Shown here in pieces: positions 34,196-43,447 of a stretch of DNA of 64,000 bases. The stretch spans positions 2,542,001-2,606,000 of the forward strand of contig NZ_JAUSXQ010000001.1 of NCBI RefSeq assembly GCF_030816115.1, written 5' to 3'. Within the stretch, counting starts at the first letter, position 1; each line of letters begins with the position of its first letter. A program made the translations under genes and the position numbers. The notes beneath the pieces are model-generated. The model was given only the letters and a program-made list of their open reading frames with translations. It had not been told where the DNA came from and did no database searches. This stretch comes from Chryseobacterium sp. W4I1. GTDB lineage: Bacteria > Bacteroidota > Bacteroidia > Flavobacteriales > Weeksellaceae.

Positions 34196-34792
34196 ATGCA
34201 TAAAATTTTAGTAATCCTTTTTATATTTTTAAATTTTACTATTCTATTTTCACAGAATATTAATAAGTATAACAGAATTTTAAAGATAGAAAACTTACCA
34301 TTCAACAATTATGAAATGAGGGTTTACAAGAAATATACAATTTCTACAGGATTAGAAATGTTTAGGTTATATCAGGATAATACAGAAAAGTGGATCGGAG
34401 AACTTTATACAACGGAAGCAACAGCAAATCAACAAATAAATATCAAAAAAACAGATCTCAATTTACCTAAAAATATAAAATTGGTTTGGGCAAAAATTCT
34501 TGATACGGATCTATTACATCTCCCACCGTGGGAAAACATTCAATATAAATTAGAAAAGAAAAATAAAGATTATTTTACAGAAGATGATGAAATTGTATCT
34601 TCAGTATCTAAGTCGGCTATATTAGATGGTTTTACGTATTATCTAAAGGTAAAAACTGATAAAAATGAAAATGAATTTGAATATGATAATCCGGAATCGT
34701 ATTTAAAAATTTATCCTAATGTTGATGAGCTAATTTCTTTTACAGAATTGCTGAATTTATTAAGAAGTGAATTCAGAATTTTCCATAAATAA
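34196..34792 (+). CDS. Secreted protein of unknown function
   Basis: This 198-residue product has a hydrophobic signal peptide (MHKILVILFIFLNFTILFSQ) and a polar mature part with KWIGELYTTEATANQQ and a motif-poor C-terminus. No family is recognised. The sequence is noticeably more AT-rich than its neighbours, which could indicate acquisition or weak constraint. It stands alone between a repeat and the convergent tag gene. Confidence 0.65.
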   Translation: MHKILVILFIFLNFTILFSQNINKYNRILKIENLPFNNYEMRVYKKYTISTGLEMFRLYQDNTEKWIGELYTTEATANQQINIKKTDLNLPKNIKLVWAKILDTDLLHLPPWENIQYKLEKKNKDYFTEDDEIVSSVSKSAILDGFTYYLKVKTDKNENEFEYDNPESYLKIYPNVDELISFTELLNLLRSEFRIFHK

Positions 34793-34851
34793 TCTAAAAA
34801 TATTGATTTCAGATTTCATTAAAAACTCTCAAACTCTAAAGCCCAAACACT

Positions 34852-35400
34852 CTACTCCTTCCAAAGCGGTTTCTGTTCCAGCACATGCTTATAAACAGGA
34901 CAGCTCTCTGCATGGGCACCTTTGAGGTATCCCGTGCTCATTAAAAATTCGTTTACGATTTCTCCGCCGGTAAATTTAAATGTCTTTTTGAAAAGCTTCA
35001 TCCACTCCTGAAGGGTTTTGGGATGATGATGCTCCAGCCATTTTTCAAAAGATCCGAATTCTCGCTGCAGTTCTGTAATGGTTTTAGCATTTTCAATGGC
35101 CGCATTTATTTTCAGCCGGTTGCGGATAATTCCCGGATCATTCATAAGCCTTTCCCGATCTTCTTCTGTATATGCTGCAATAGCATGAATATCAAAATTA
35201 TGGTATGCCTTCCTGAAGCTTTCTTCTTTTTTCAATACAGTCTCCCAACTCAGACCTGCCTGATTGATTTCCAGAATCAGCCTTCCAAACAGTTCATTAT
35301 CATCGTGAATGGGAAATCCGTAATGGTTGTCATGGTAGTTCTTATGAAGTTCTTTTCTGCTTTCAGGCTTCATTCCTTCTATGGCTAAACAATAACTCAT
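34852..35400 (-). CDS. tag: DNA-3-methyladenine glycosylase I
   Basis: This enzyme removes 3-methyladenine from alkylated DNA. The 182 residues match Tag. The zinc-binding residues correspond to Cys4, His23 (YHDNHYG), His163 and Cys167 (HAESC), as in the E. coli snap. Family motifs LILEINQAGLSWETVLKKEE and DPGIIRNRLKINAAIENA are present. It stands alone. Confidence 0.95.
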   Translation of the reverse strand: MSYCLAIEGMKPESRKELHKNYHDNHYGFPIHDDNELFGRLILEINQAGLSWETVLKKEESFRKAYHNFDIHAIAAYTEEDRERLMNDPGIIRNRLKINAAIENAKTITELQREFGSFEKWLEHHHPKTLQEWMKLFKKTFKFTGGEIVNEFLMSTGYLKGAHAESCPVYKHVLEQKPLWKE

Positions 35401-35546
35401 TTAATAGGTTTCTTTTAATTACATATTTCTGATGATAAAGTTAAGGCAGTTTTGTGACAACTGTTAGTCAGCAGCATTTTTAATTTTAAATTATGCTGGG
35501 GAATTGTAAAGAAACATCATACATTAGAGACTTCAAAAAATAATGT

Positions 35547-36461
35547 ATGAGAGTCCTTCTGTCTTTTCTTTTTGCCTTGATTTCTATTTCCTTTAATGCC
35601 CAGCAAATCTATTCTAAAGCTTATGGTAACCCAAAAGATATGCCTGTCATTTTCATTCATGGCGGACCGAGTGGAAATTCAACATTATTTGAAGGAAGTA
35701 CAGCTCAAAAGTTTGCAGAAAAAGGATTTTATGTGATTGTCTATGACCGACGCGGGGAAGGCAGATCAAAAGATGAGAATGCTTCAATGACCTTTAAAGA
35801 GAGTTTTGAAGATCTCAATCAAATCTACAAAAAGTACGGTATCCGGAAAGCAAATATCCTTGCCCACAGCTTCGGAGGAATCATAGGAACTCTTTTTACC
35901 AGGCAGTTTCCTGAAAAAGTAAGTTCACTTACTCTTGCAGGAGCTCTTTTTACCCAGCAGGAAACTTATGATCACATCTTAAAAGAGGCTAAAAATCAAT
36001 TCAAAAACGATTCTGTTCAGCTTAAAGAGATCGCTGAAATTGAAAGTTTAAGCAAAAACTCGGCTGCTTACAGGAAAAGATGTTATGAAATTGCAGGTAA
36101 AATGAAATTTTTCACAATGTCCTCGCCGACTCCTGAAAGCCAGCAGCTAAGGGATGAATATGAGTCTGGTGAATTTTATGCCGTTAATTTCAGAAACCCT
36201 GAATCACCTTTGAAATTTTATAAAAACGAATCCCGAAACAATCTGGATAATACTTCTGTTTTAAAAGAAATTAAAAAAGCAGGTGTTCCCATTTTTGCAG
36301 TTTACGGAAAAGATGACGGAATATTTTCTGAGAAGCAGCTTAACGATATGAAAAACATTGTCGGAAAAAATCATTTTAAAATCATTGAGAACTGCTCACA
36401 TTATTTATTTGTAGATCAGCAGGATGAATTTCTGCAATTCATGAGCCTACATCTAAAATAA
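35547..36461 (+). CDS. Secreted alpha/beta hydrolase
   Basis: This 304-residue alpha/beta-hydrolase has a signal peptide (MRVLLSFLFALISISFNA), the oxyanion motif HGGPSGN (38-44), nucleophile Ser108 in AHSFGG, and a late Asp in YGKDDGIF and His in ENCSHYLF. HGGPSGN together with YDRRGEGRS resembles proline iminopeptidase-like S33 members, so a peptidase or esterase is plausible. Its substrate is not determinable. It lies 38 nt before the next gene on the same strand. Confidence 0.87.
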   Translation: MRVLLSFLFALISISFNAQQIYSKAYGNPKDMPVIFIHGGPSGNSTLFEGSTAQKFAEKGFYVIVYDRRGEGRSKDENASMTFKESFEDLNQIYKKYGIRKANILAHSFGGIIGTLFTRQFPEKVSSLTLAGALFTQQETYDHILKEAKNQFKNDSVQLKEIAEIESLSKNSAAYRKRCYEIAGKMKFFTMSSPTPESQQLRDEYESGEFYAVNFRNPESPLKFYKNESRNNLDNTSVLKEIKKAGVPIFAVYGKDDGIFSEKQLNDMKNIVGKNHFKIIENCSHYLFVDQQDEFLQFMSLHLK

Positions 36462-36499
36462 AATGTAGTTTTGTAAAAATGCCTGCCATAGAAACCCAT

Positions 36500-36862
36500 A
36501 TGAGAAATTATAAAGCATTCATCATGATGCTTGTACTGGCATTTTCATTATCCCCGTGCTCCGTAAAAAGAGATGTTCTCAGTGTTTTTGACATTCAGTA
36601 TTTCAGCGGTTTAAATAAAGTTAAAACAACAGCCGGTACAGTAGTATCGTTTTGCGATGCGTCAGCTGAGAGATCATCATCTTTAAAAGCTTTTTCAAAA
36701 AAACGGCTCCAGCTTAAAAACAAAATCTCTTTTTTAAGTTCAGATGTGTTTTATAATTCAGGGAATGTAAAAATCACTTTCAACCAATATTCCGGTACAA
36801 CTTCCGGAAACAGCCCGCCGAAATATATCTTATTTAAAAGACTGAAATTACATATGGCTTAG
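36500..36862 (+). CDS. Hypothetical protein upstream of DoxD-like gene
   Basis: This 120-residue product starts MRNYKAFIMMLVLAFSLSPC, a hydrophobic signal-like segment ending in Cys19 that could be a lipobox-like site. Two further Cys and a Ser/Lys-rich mature part follow. No family is recognised. It sits between the hydrolase and the DoxD-like gene (gaps 38 and 55 nt), so all three may be one transcript. A start at 36479 adds seven residues and is less likely. Confidence 0.55.
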   Translation: MRNYKAFIMMLVLAFSLSPCSVKRDVLSVFDIQYFSGLNKVKTTAGTVVSFCDASAERSSSLKAFSKKRLQLKNKISFLSSDVFYNSGNVKITFNQYSGTTSGNSPPKYILFKRLKLHMA

Positions 36863-36917
36863 ACTTTTGTCTAAATCAATTTTACAATAAACAGTTTTTT
36901 AATACAATACAATTTTA

Positions 36918-37928
36918 ATGAAACATCTATCAGACAGCCGGTCTTATGACCTGGCCGGACTTTATACATTATCTTTCCGCCTTGTTATCGGGTGGACTTA
37001 TTTTTCAGCATTTTGGCGCAGGCTTATTCTTGAAAACAAATTAATCCCTGATGAAGCAGGATATATCGGAGGAAAATTCAATCATTTCTTGCCTAATGCC
37101 TTAGGAATAAAAACAATCATAGAATATCTGGTGACCCATCCCGATGCCCTGCAAAGGTCAATGATGGCTTTTACCATTATTGAGGCAGTGGTAGGACTTT
37201 TCATTATCCTGGGGCTTTTTACAAGGTTAATGAGTATTGGGATCTTCGGTCTTGCGATGGGAATTCTTCTGGGTTCCGGCTGGATAGGAACAACCTGTCT
37301 GGATGAATGGCAAATCGGTGTTTTAGGTATTGCAGGCGGATTTGTTCTGTTTCTTACCGGAAGCGGTCCTTTTTCCCTGGATCATTATTTTATTAAGAAC
37401 AATAAAAGATTTACTCATAAAAAATGGTTTCTATGGTTGGGATCCGGCGTTCTGCCACTGGCAAAACCTAAAACGCTTGTAGTGGCAGGTTCAGTTTTTA
37501 TTTTCGGGCTTACGCTATTGACCAACCAATATTTCCATGGCGGTGTCTGGGGGACGCTCCATAATAAGTCAATAAAACCGAAGATTGAGATTTCTAATAT
37601 TTCTATCAGGAATTCTGATCTGGTATTTGAAGTTTACAGAACGGAAGGAGTAGATGTCTACGGTTCTTTTCTGATCGGAATCCATATCCTGGATAAGGAT
37701 GGACATATGGTAAAGGAACTTAATCATAAAGAGCTTTCAAAATTTCCGAAAGAAAACATCAAAAATCATTATGTAGCAAAGGTAAAACCGGGGAAGCACA
37801 GCCTGATTATTCCACTGGGTTCAAAAGCTGATATTAAGGTAGATCTGGCTGACATTTCACCAGAAAATATTCATATGATAAAGTTGATTGACATCAGCGG
37901 GATTGAATGGACAGCGAAGATTGAATAA
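36918..37928 (+). CDS. DoxD/DoxA-like quinone oxidoreductase subunit fusion
   Basis: This 336-residue protein has an N-terminal DoxX/DoxD membrane domain (about 1-150, with VGLFIILGLFTRLMSIGIFGLA and other helices) and, after a further helix (about 190-208), a C-terminal extracytoplasmic beta domain of DoxA type (from about 215). In Acidianus, separate DoxD and DoxA form thiosulfate:quinone oxidoreductase. Fused homologues are common in Bacteroidota and their reaction is unproven. It may have a role in thiol or sulfur electron transfer. Confidence 0.78.
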   Translation: MKHLSDSRSYDLAGLYTLSFRLVIGWTYFSAFWRRLILENKLIPDEAGYIGGKFNHFLPNALGIKTIIEYLVTHPDALQRSMMAFTIIEAVVGLFIILGLFTRLMSIGIFGLAMGILLGSGWIGTTCLDEWQIGVLGIAGGFVLFLTGSGPFSLDHYFIKNNKRFTHKKWFLWLGSGVLPLAKPKTLVVAGSVFIFGLTLLTNQYFHGGVWGTLHNKSIKPKIEISNISIRNSDLVFEVYRTEGVDVYGSFLIGIHILDKDGHMVKELNHKELSKFPKENIKNHYVAKVKPGKHSLIIPLGSKADIKVDLADISPENIHMIKLIDISGIEWTAKIE

Positions 37929-37987
37929 AAATCAGAGTTTTTCATTTAAATTAATAAGAATTTAAAACTATTGAATCATTCCATAAA

Positions 37988-38016
37988 AAAGCCTCCGGAT
38001 TAATTCCGGAGGCTTT
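37988..38016. terminator. Bidirectional terminator between DoxD-like and emrB
   Basis: A perfect 12-bp stem (AAAGCCTCCGGA at 37988-37999 against 38005-38016) has a 5-nt loop between two convergent genes. Flanking A and T runs suit both directions. Confidence 0.85.
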
Positions 38017-38035
38017 GTATTTATTCAAATAAAAT

Positions 38036-39610
38036 TTAGTGTACACCACTCAAATCTATTTTTTCTTTGCTTTTTCGTTCTTTTACTAATAAGATAAACG
38101 GAATACAAATCAGGAAGGCAATTCCTAAATAAAGGAAAACGTCCATATAAGACAATACCGTAGCCTGTTTGGTGACTGTAAGATCAAGCATTTTATAAGC
38201 CGCATTCATTGCTGCATCGGGAGTCATCCCTTTCGCCATAAAGCTTGCCTTTAATCCTGCTAATCTTTGCTGGACATCAAAATCATTGGAATCTAAATGA
38301 GAAACCAAATTGACTCTGTATTTCTGACTGGCATTCGCAATAAATGTGGTGATGGCTGCAATCCCGAAAGATCCTCCCAACTGTCTCATCATCCCTGTAA
38401 ATGCTGCTCCCTGACCAATTTCCTGACCTTTCAGAGTACTTAATGATAAGGAAGTGATCGGAATAAATAATAGTCCTAATCCTGCTCCTCTTACCATCAG
38501 CATCCAGAAGAATGCATCTTTACCGGTGTCTGGAGTCAAGATTTTATATCCCCAGAAACTGTACACAAAGAAGGTAAATAATCCTAAGGAAACCAGGATT
38601 TGTTGTTTTACCCCTTTTGAAAGTAATTTACCAATAATAGGCATCATGAAAGCAGTTGTTAATGCTGCCGGAATCATCAATGCTCCGGATTCTAAGGCCG
38701 TCCACCCCAAAATACTCTGGGTATACAGCGGAACGATGAACGTAGACCCATACAAACCAAATCCTAATACAAAGGACATAACGGTTCCAATCCTTAAGTT
38801 ACTGTTTTTCAAAACCCTCAGTTCTACAATCGGATATTTGAAGGTAAGTTCCCGCCAGAGGAATAATATAAATCCTAAAACTGCTGATACGGTAAATATC
38901 ACAATCCACTCACTTGCAAACCAGTCTTCTTCATGTCCTCTTTCTAAGATATACTGTAATGAACCTACGGTAACTGCCAATAGAGCAATTCCTAACCAGT
39001 CTACATCTGAAGCTTTACGTTTTTCGGCATATTTCGGACTTTTTATAAACTGTAAGGTCATTAAAGTTGCCGCAATACCAATTGGAATATTAATATAGAA
39101 AATATATGGCCAGCTAAAATTATCAACAATATACCCTCCTAACGGCGGACCTAATGTTGGGCCAATAATTACTCCCAAACCATAAATAGCCTGAGCCATA
39201 CTTCTTTTTTCAATAGGATATGATTCTGTAATAATGGTTTGTGAAGTTACCAATAAGGCTCCCCCTCCGATTCCCTGGCATAATCTGAAGAATACCAATT
39301 CCCAAATATTATCTGCATTACCACATAAGAATGAGAACACGGTAAAAATGATAATAGAGGCTGCAAAGTAATTTCTTCGTCCGAACTGCTGGGATAGCCA
39401 ACTGGTCATAGGTACAATAATTACGTTACCAATTGCATAAGCCGTAATTACCCAGCCTACTTCAGAAAGTGTAGACCCCAGGTTACCTTTCATCTCGTTC
39501 AGGGCAACGTTCACAATCGTGGAATCCACAATTTCAAGCAAAGCACAGAGGATTGCTGTGATCGTAATGATCACCCTCCGGGCTCCATATTCTACTAATG
39601 AATCTTGCAT
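38036..39610 (-). CDS. DHA2-family multidrug MFS transporter (EmrB-like)
   Basis: This 524-residue inner-membrane drug/proton antiporter of the EmrB/QacA type has about 14 membrane helices. Family motifs are ALLEIVDSTIVNVALNEM in helix 1 (motif D1-like), the loop QFGRRNYF (motif A) and the helix-5 motif GLGVIIGPTLGPPLGGYI (motif C). With the EmrA-like adaptor and TolC-like channel upstream it should form a tripartite pump. The operon is interrupted by 487 nt of repeat DNA just before this gene. Confidence 0.95.
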   Translation of the reverse strand: MQDSLVEYGARRVIITITAILCALLEIVDSTIVNVALNEMKGNLGSTLSEVGWVITAYAIGNVIIVPMTSWLSQQFGRRNYFAASIIIFTVFSFLCGNADNIWELVFFRLCQGIGGGALLVTSQTIITESYPIEKRSMAQAIYGLGVIIGPTLGPPLGGYIVDNFSWPYIFYINIPIGIAATLMTLQFIKSPKYAEKRKASDVDWLGIALLAVTVGSLQYILERGHEEDWFASEWIVIFTVSAVLGFILFLWRELTFKYPIVELRVLKNSNLRIGTVMSFVLGFGLYGSTFIVPLYTQSILGWTALESGALMIPAALTTAFMMPIIGKLLSKGVKQQILVSLGLFTFFVYSFWGYKILTPDTGKDAFFWMLMVRGAGLGLLFIPITSLSLSTLKGQEIGQGAAFTGMMRQLGGSFGIAAITTFIANASQKYRVNLVSHLDSNDFDVQQRLAGLKASFMAKGMTPDAAMNAAYKMLDLTVTKQATVLSYMDVFLYLGIAFLICIPFILLVKERKSKEKIDLSGVH

Positions 39611-39628
39611 AGTTTTTTTATAGGTATT

Positions 39629-39792
39629 AAAAAATCAAGAGATTATGAGATTTAGAAATTTTAAGAAACGGAACAAGTTTTTTTACGAACTAACTTTGTC
39701 CTTTATTAATTTTCTATTGGATTGTCGGGCTTTTCAGATTCTGGTTTAAGCCCAACATTAATTTCTAAATCCCTTAATTCCTTACTATTTTT
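39629..39792. repeat. Inverted repeat with GATTTAGAAATT core
   Basis: GATTTAGAAATT (39649-39660) and its exact reverse complement (39760-39771) are the inner ends of longer imperfect arms (39629-39660 and 39760-39792), about 100 nt apart. Confidence 0.6.
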
Positions 39793-39805
39793 AATTATTT
39801 TTTAA

Positions 39806-40088
39806 AAGTGAATTGTCAATTATCAATCAACTCCATGGTCAATTTTACTACTTCATTTCTACCTCATCATTGATTTTCATCTACAAAACCGGTATCAACT
39901 TCTTTGTCAGTTTTCTGCTTCATTATACCTCTCCATTGAATTTCATCTGCATCATCATCTTCATTGCCTCATTTCCTTCTTCATCACTGAATTCTTACAC
40001 AGGGCCGGCATCAACCTTCATCATCAATCTTACTACTCCCTATTACATTCGTCATTTGACATGCTTCAGCAAAATTGACAATTCACTT
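39806..40088. repeat. 283-bp element with perfect 16-bp inverted ends
   Basis: AAGTGAATTGTCAATT (39806-39821) and its exact reverse complement (40073-40088) bracket a pyrimidine-rich interior rich in TTCATC. The minus-strand interior shows short coding-like patches with stops. It is MITE-like or a decayed insertion. Confidence 0.65.
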
Positions 40089-40097
40089 ATTTAAATA

Positions 40098-41201
40098 TTA
40101 TTTTAAAGAAACTTCAGCTTTCACATTCATTCCTGTTCTTAATTTTTTAGCAATATTCGGGTCCAGTTTTACAAAGTCTATCTTCACAGGAAGTCTCTGT
40201 ACCACTTTCACGAAGTTACCACTTGCGTTATCCGGAGGAAGAATAGAGAATGTAGAACCTGTAGCCGGAGAGAATGAGCTTACCACTCCGTCAAATTCTG
40301 TATCAGGAAAAGCATCAATCTCGATTTTTACCTTCTGGCCTTCTACCATTTTATCCACCTGAGTTTCTTTAAAGTTAGCAATAACCCATTTTTGATCATT
40401 TTTAACTAAGCTGAATAACTGAGATCCCGCCTGTAAATACTGTCCTGCCTGAATCGGAACTTTTCCAACAAATCCGTCTTCAGGAGCCAGGATAATTGTA
40501 TAGGAAAGGTTTAGTTTTGCATTTTCTACATCTACCTCTCTCTGTTTAGCAACTGAACCTGCCACGCTGATCTGCTGAGAACTTGCAGCGGTCTGAGAAG
40601 AAGCAATGTTCGTTTGCTGAGCAATCTGATTTCTCTGATCCACTAATACCTGAAGCTGTCTGTCCGCAGATTGTTTTGCTGCCAAAGCCTGCTCATATTG
40701 CTGTTCTGTAATGGAATGGTCTTTTACCAGGACAGAATATCTTTTCAGATCCTGACCGGTTTTCCAAACATTCACTTTAGCCGCTTCTATTTGTGCATTG
40801 GCTGTTGTAACAGCAGCCTGAGAAGATGTAATGTTTTTAGAAGTAGCTGTAGTTGTAGCCTGTGCATTGGAAATATTGCTTTTCGCAGTTGATAAAGCCG
40901 CTTCCGCCTGTACCAAGGCCATTTTCTGATCCCTGTTGTCCAGGATAACCAAAGTATCTCCTTTCTTTACAAATTGATTGTCTTTTACTTTTATTTGCGT
41001 TACATATCCTGAAATCTTAGAAATTACAGGGCTCATATTGGAAGCAATCTGAGCATCGTCAGTTTCTTCGTGGCTCTGCCCATAAGAATATGTTCTATAA
41101 CCGTAAATCCCTCCTACCACAACGACAACCGCTAAAATTATCGGGAAAACTAAACTTTTTTTCTTTTTAGTTTCTACTGCTGGTGTATTATTATTTTCCA
41201 T
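40098..41201 (-). CDS. HlyD-family membrane fusion protein (EmrA-like)
   Basis: This 367-residue periplasmic adaptor has one N-terminal transmembrane helix (about 14-32), split lipoyl/beta-barrel domains (SPVISKISGYVTQIKVKDN near 53 and EDGFVGKVPIQAGQYLQAG near 255) and a long alpha-hairpin of about 150 residues rich in Ala/Gln/Ser. It should link the EmrB-like pump to the TolC-like channel. It follows tolC by 14 nt. Confidence 0.94.
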   Translation of the reverse strand: MENNNTPAVETKKKKSLVFPIILAVVVVVGGIYGYRTYSYGQSHEETDDAQIASNMSPVISKISGYVTQIKVKDNQFVKKGDTLVILDNRDQKMALVQAEAALSTAKSNISNAQATTTATSKNITSSQAAVTTANAQIEAAKVNVWKTGQDLKRYSVLVKDHSITEQQYEQALAAKQSADRQLQVLVDQRNQIAQQTNIASSQTAASSQQISVAGSVAKQREVDVENAKLNLSYTIILAPEDGFVGKVPIQAGQYLQAGSQLFSLVKNDQKWVIANFKETQVDKMVEGQKVKIEIDAFPDTEFDGVVSSFSPATGSTFSILPPDNASGNFVKVVQRLPVKIDFVKLDPNIAKKLRTGMNVKAEVSLK

Positions 41202-41215
41202 TTTTGGTCCTAGTC

Positions 41216-42535
41216 TTATTTAATTGTTAAAGTTCCTGTAGTTTGTAATAGTTTTCTATAAGCCAGTGCTGCGTCTGCTTTTGCATTGATCACTCCTACA
41301 TTTGATGAGATCTGAGCTGCATCAGCATCCAAAAGTTCGGTCATTGTTGCCAAACCGTTATCGTATTTATTTTTTGTAATCCTGTAATTTTCATTGGCCT
41401 GTTCAGCAGCTTTTTCATACACCGATATTCTTTTTTTAGAATAATCTGTATTCTGATATTCTCTGTTGACATCAAGCTTTATATTATCATTCAGTAATTC
41501 GTCAGTAGCCGCCAGCTGCTTTTCTCTTGCCTGAGACTGTTTTAGGGAAGAGTTTTCTTTCCAGAGGTTGGATAAATTATAAGAAATACCAACTCCAACA
41601 TTCACAGCGTTGTAAAGGGTAAGGAATTTCGGAATATCCGCCGCTACATATCCTCCGGTAAATGCTATGGAAGGAAGGTTTTCAGCCTTAGCCGATTTCG
41701 ATCCCAGTTCTGCAGCTTTTCTTTGCTGAGCCAAAGCCTGTAAATCTTTACGGTTTTCTCTTGCCTCATTTATATAATAATCAACCGCCTTTACTTCTGA
41801 GCCTTCATCGATATAATTCTGATCCACCTCAATTTCTGTAGTTTCCGGAATACCTAATAACAGATCCATATTGATATTGGCAATATTATAGTTGTTTTTT
41901 GCTTCCAGTAATTGCAGTTCAATATTTGAAGTCTGAAGGTTTGCTTTTAAACGGTCATTCCTTGCAATAACACCGTTATTTTCAAGCTTCAGAAAAGTTT
42001 CGTCTCTCTTTTGAGAAGCCGTAAGGTTTTCTTCTAAAACTTTAATGGACTGATGAGCTTTAAACAAATTATTGTAAGCCTGGGCTACATTATAAGCAAT
42101 CGCTATTTTATCATTTTCCGTGCTTAATTTTGATGCTTCCACCAAATATTTAGCAGATTGGATACCATATTTTATTCTTCCCCCGCTGTAGATCGGAACA
42201 CTAAGATTCACGGATCCGTAGGCTACCTGATGTACTTCCGGACCTCCTGCTGCTGCCCCTGAAGCGCTGGAAAGCTTTAGATCAATCGTTGGTTTAATAG
42301 GAAGATACATATAGCTGCCCGAAACTTTCAGTTCAGGAAGCTGTCTGTTTTTAGCTTCCAAAAGATCTGCCGTAGCTTCTTCAATCTTAGCGGCGTCAAT
42401 CTTAAGGTTTTTACTGTTCTGGATTCCCAGCTGCACTGCTTCATCGAGAGTGAGCTGTTTTTTCTCCTGAGCATTTATGGCTGCAATTCCCATGAAAAGG
42501 GATAATGCCAACACCGAGTTATTTATTCTCTTCAT
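41216..42535 (-). CDS. TolC-family outer-membrane efflux channel
   Basis: This 439-residue TolC-like protein has a signal peptide (MKRINNSVLALSLFMGIAAINA) and the two-fold repeated coiled-coil hairpins of the family (LTLDEAVQLGIQNSKNLKID near the start, then RITKNKYDNGLATMTELLDA near 380). It would be the trimeric outer-membrane duct of the Emr-type pump. The start overlaps the regulator stop by 17 bases, which suggests translational coupling. Confidence 0.94.
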   Translation of the reverse strand: MKRINNSVLALSLFMGIAAINAQEKKQLTLDEAVQLGIQNSKNLKIDAAKIEEATADLLEAKNRQLPELKVSGSYMYLPIKPTIDLKLSSASGAAAGGPEVHQVAYGSVNLSVPIYSGGRIKYGIQSAKYLVEASKLSTENDKIAIAYNVAQAYNNLFKAHQSIKVLEENLTASQKRDETFLKLENNGVIARNDRLKANLQTSNIELQLLEAKNNYNIANINMDLLLGIPETTEIEVDQNYIDEGSEVKAVDYYINEARENRKDLQALAQQRKAAELGSKSAKAENLPSIAFTGGYVAADIPKFLTLYNAVNVGVGISYNLSNLWKENSSLKQSQAREKQLAATDELLNDNIKLDVNREYQNTDYSKKRISVYEKAAEQANENYRITKNKYDNGLATMTELLDADAAQISSNVGVINAKADAALAYRKLLQTTGTLTIK

Positions 42536-43145
42536 AACCTAGAAGGTCTTTTAGTAAATATTTTATATGTTTATTAAGTTCTGTGTAGTAGTTTTCGTCG
42601 AAGACTTCCTCTTCCTGTGTATCATTAAGGAATTCCTGATACATTTCTTTCGCATTGGATGCATAAAATAAAGTCCCGCTTACTGTAGCATGAAGCAGAT
42701 AAATAGGTGGATTCTTGGTAAATATTCCTTTTTTAAGTCCACTTTCCAGCACCTGTGAATACATGGAAATAAAGCCCATCTTGGTCTGTTTCAGAAATTC
42801 CACGATTTGTGTATTTTCTGTATACAGCTGCTCCCTCTGCATGATTCTGTAAAAGCATTTATGATGCCTTACTCTATCTGAAAACTGATCTACGATCTTT
42901 TCTATCTTCTGCCACTCATTGATATCCGTTCTCTCAAGAATATCTTTAGCAAAGAACTGACCTTCACTCATTCTGTATTCAACTAATTTTTCATACAGTT
43001 TTTCTTTAGATCCGAAATAGTATGAGATCATAGATATATTTACATTCGCTGCCTTTGAAATCTCTCTGGTGGAGGTTCCTTCAAAACCTTTTTCAGCAAA
43101 AAGCTTCTCTGCGGCAAACAATATATTCTCTTCTTTTGAAACCAT
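42519..43145 (-). CDS. TetR/AcrR-family regulator of the efflux operon
   Basis: This 208-residue regulator has the N-terminal TetR helix-turn-helix (AAEKLFAEKGFEGTSTREIS and AANVNISMISYYFGSKEKLY, about residues 11-51) and a C-terminal ligand-binding helical domain. As first gene of the tolC-emrA-emrB operon it most likely represses its own transcription until a drug or metabolite binds. A palindrome lies over the -33 region of its promoter. Confidence 0.93.
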   Translation of the reverse strand: MVSKEENILFAAEKLFAEKGFEGTSTREISKAANVNISMISYYFGSKEKLYEKLVEYRMSEGQFFAKDILERTDINEWQKIEKIVDQFSDRVRHHKCFYRIMQREQLYTENTQIVEFLKQTKMGFISMYSQVLESGLKKGIFTKNPPIYLLHATVSGTLFYASNAKEMYQEFLNDTQEEEVFDENYYTELNKHIKYLLKDLLGYEENK

Positions 43146-43167
43146 AGCTTATCTATTTTTCAGGGTG

Positions 43168-43198
43168 CAAATTTAAACAAGATTTTAACAAAATCAAA
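43168..43198 (-). promoter_or_regulatory. Consensus promoter of the tetR-tolC-emrAB operon
   Basis: On the minus strand TTTG (43195-43198), a spacer of exactly 19 nt and TAAATTTG (43168-43175) match the Bacteroidota -33/-7 consensus. The ATG of the regulator is 22 nt downstream of the -7 box. Confidence 0.75.
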
Positions 43199-43207
43199 CG
43201 ATTGATT
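43192..43207. promoter_or_regulatory. Palindrome over the -33 box, candidate TetR operator
   Basis: AATCAA-ACGA-TTGATT is a 6+6 palindrome with a 4-nt centre that covers the -33 element of the efflux operon promoter. A bound dimer would block the polymerase, fitting autoregulation. Confidence 0.45.
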
Positions 43208-43447
43208 GATTTTTTAATGTATATTTAATATTTGCCAATATAAAGTTCTGGTAATTAGACCGTTTAAATTATATAAAACCTAACAATCATAATCAAAAAA
43301 AAGATATTGATGTTAATATTCCGTTAATTTCACTTCATCTTTGAACAGAAAACTTTAAAAAATGGGAAATTATAATAGAAAGGAAAAATAAATTGGAAAA
43401 AAATGGAGTAAAAATCAACGATAATCTGTCCGTCAGAAATACAAAAA
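43208..43447. other. Upper part of the intergenic region between tetR and holB
   Basis: No gene or further repeat is seen. The region lies upstream of the efflux operon promoter and downstream of the holB terminator. Confidence 0.4.

Larger units (their letters stand above)
39611..40097. other. Repeat-filled gap inside the efflux operon
   Basis: The gap between emrA-like and emrB-like genes holds two inverted-repeat elements, annotated separately, and no gene. Open frames on the plus strand here are pyrimidine-rich and repetitive. Confidence 0.5.

Noticed and set aside
38454..39098. A 214-codon plus-strand frame within the EmrB-like gene
   Set aside because: It is the mirror of a hydrophobic MFS gene with complete family motifs on the other strand. 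No start signal or family resemblance.
39813..40094. A 93-codon plus-strand frame in the emr operon gap
   Set aside because: Pyrimidine-rich repetitive sequence inside an inverted-repeat element; not protein-like.
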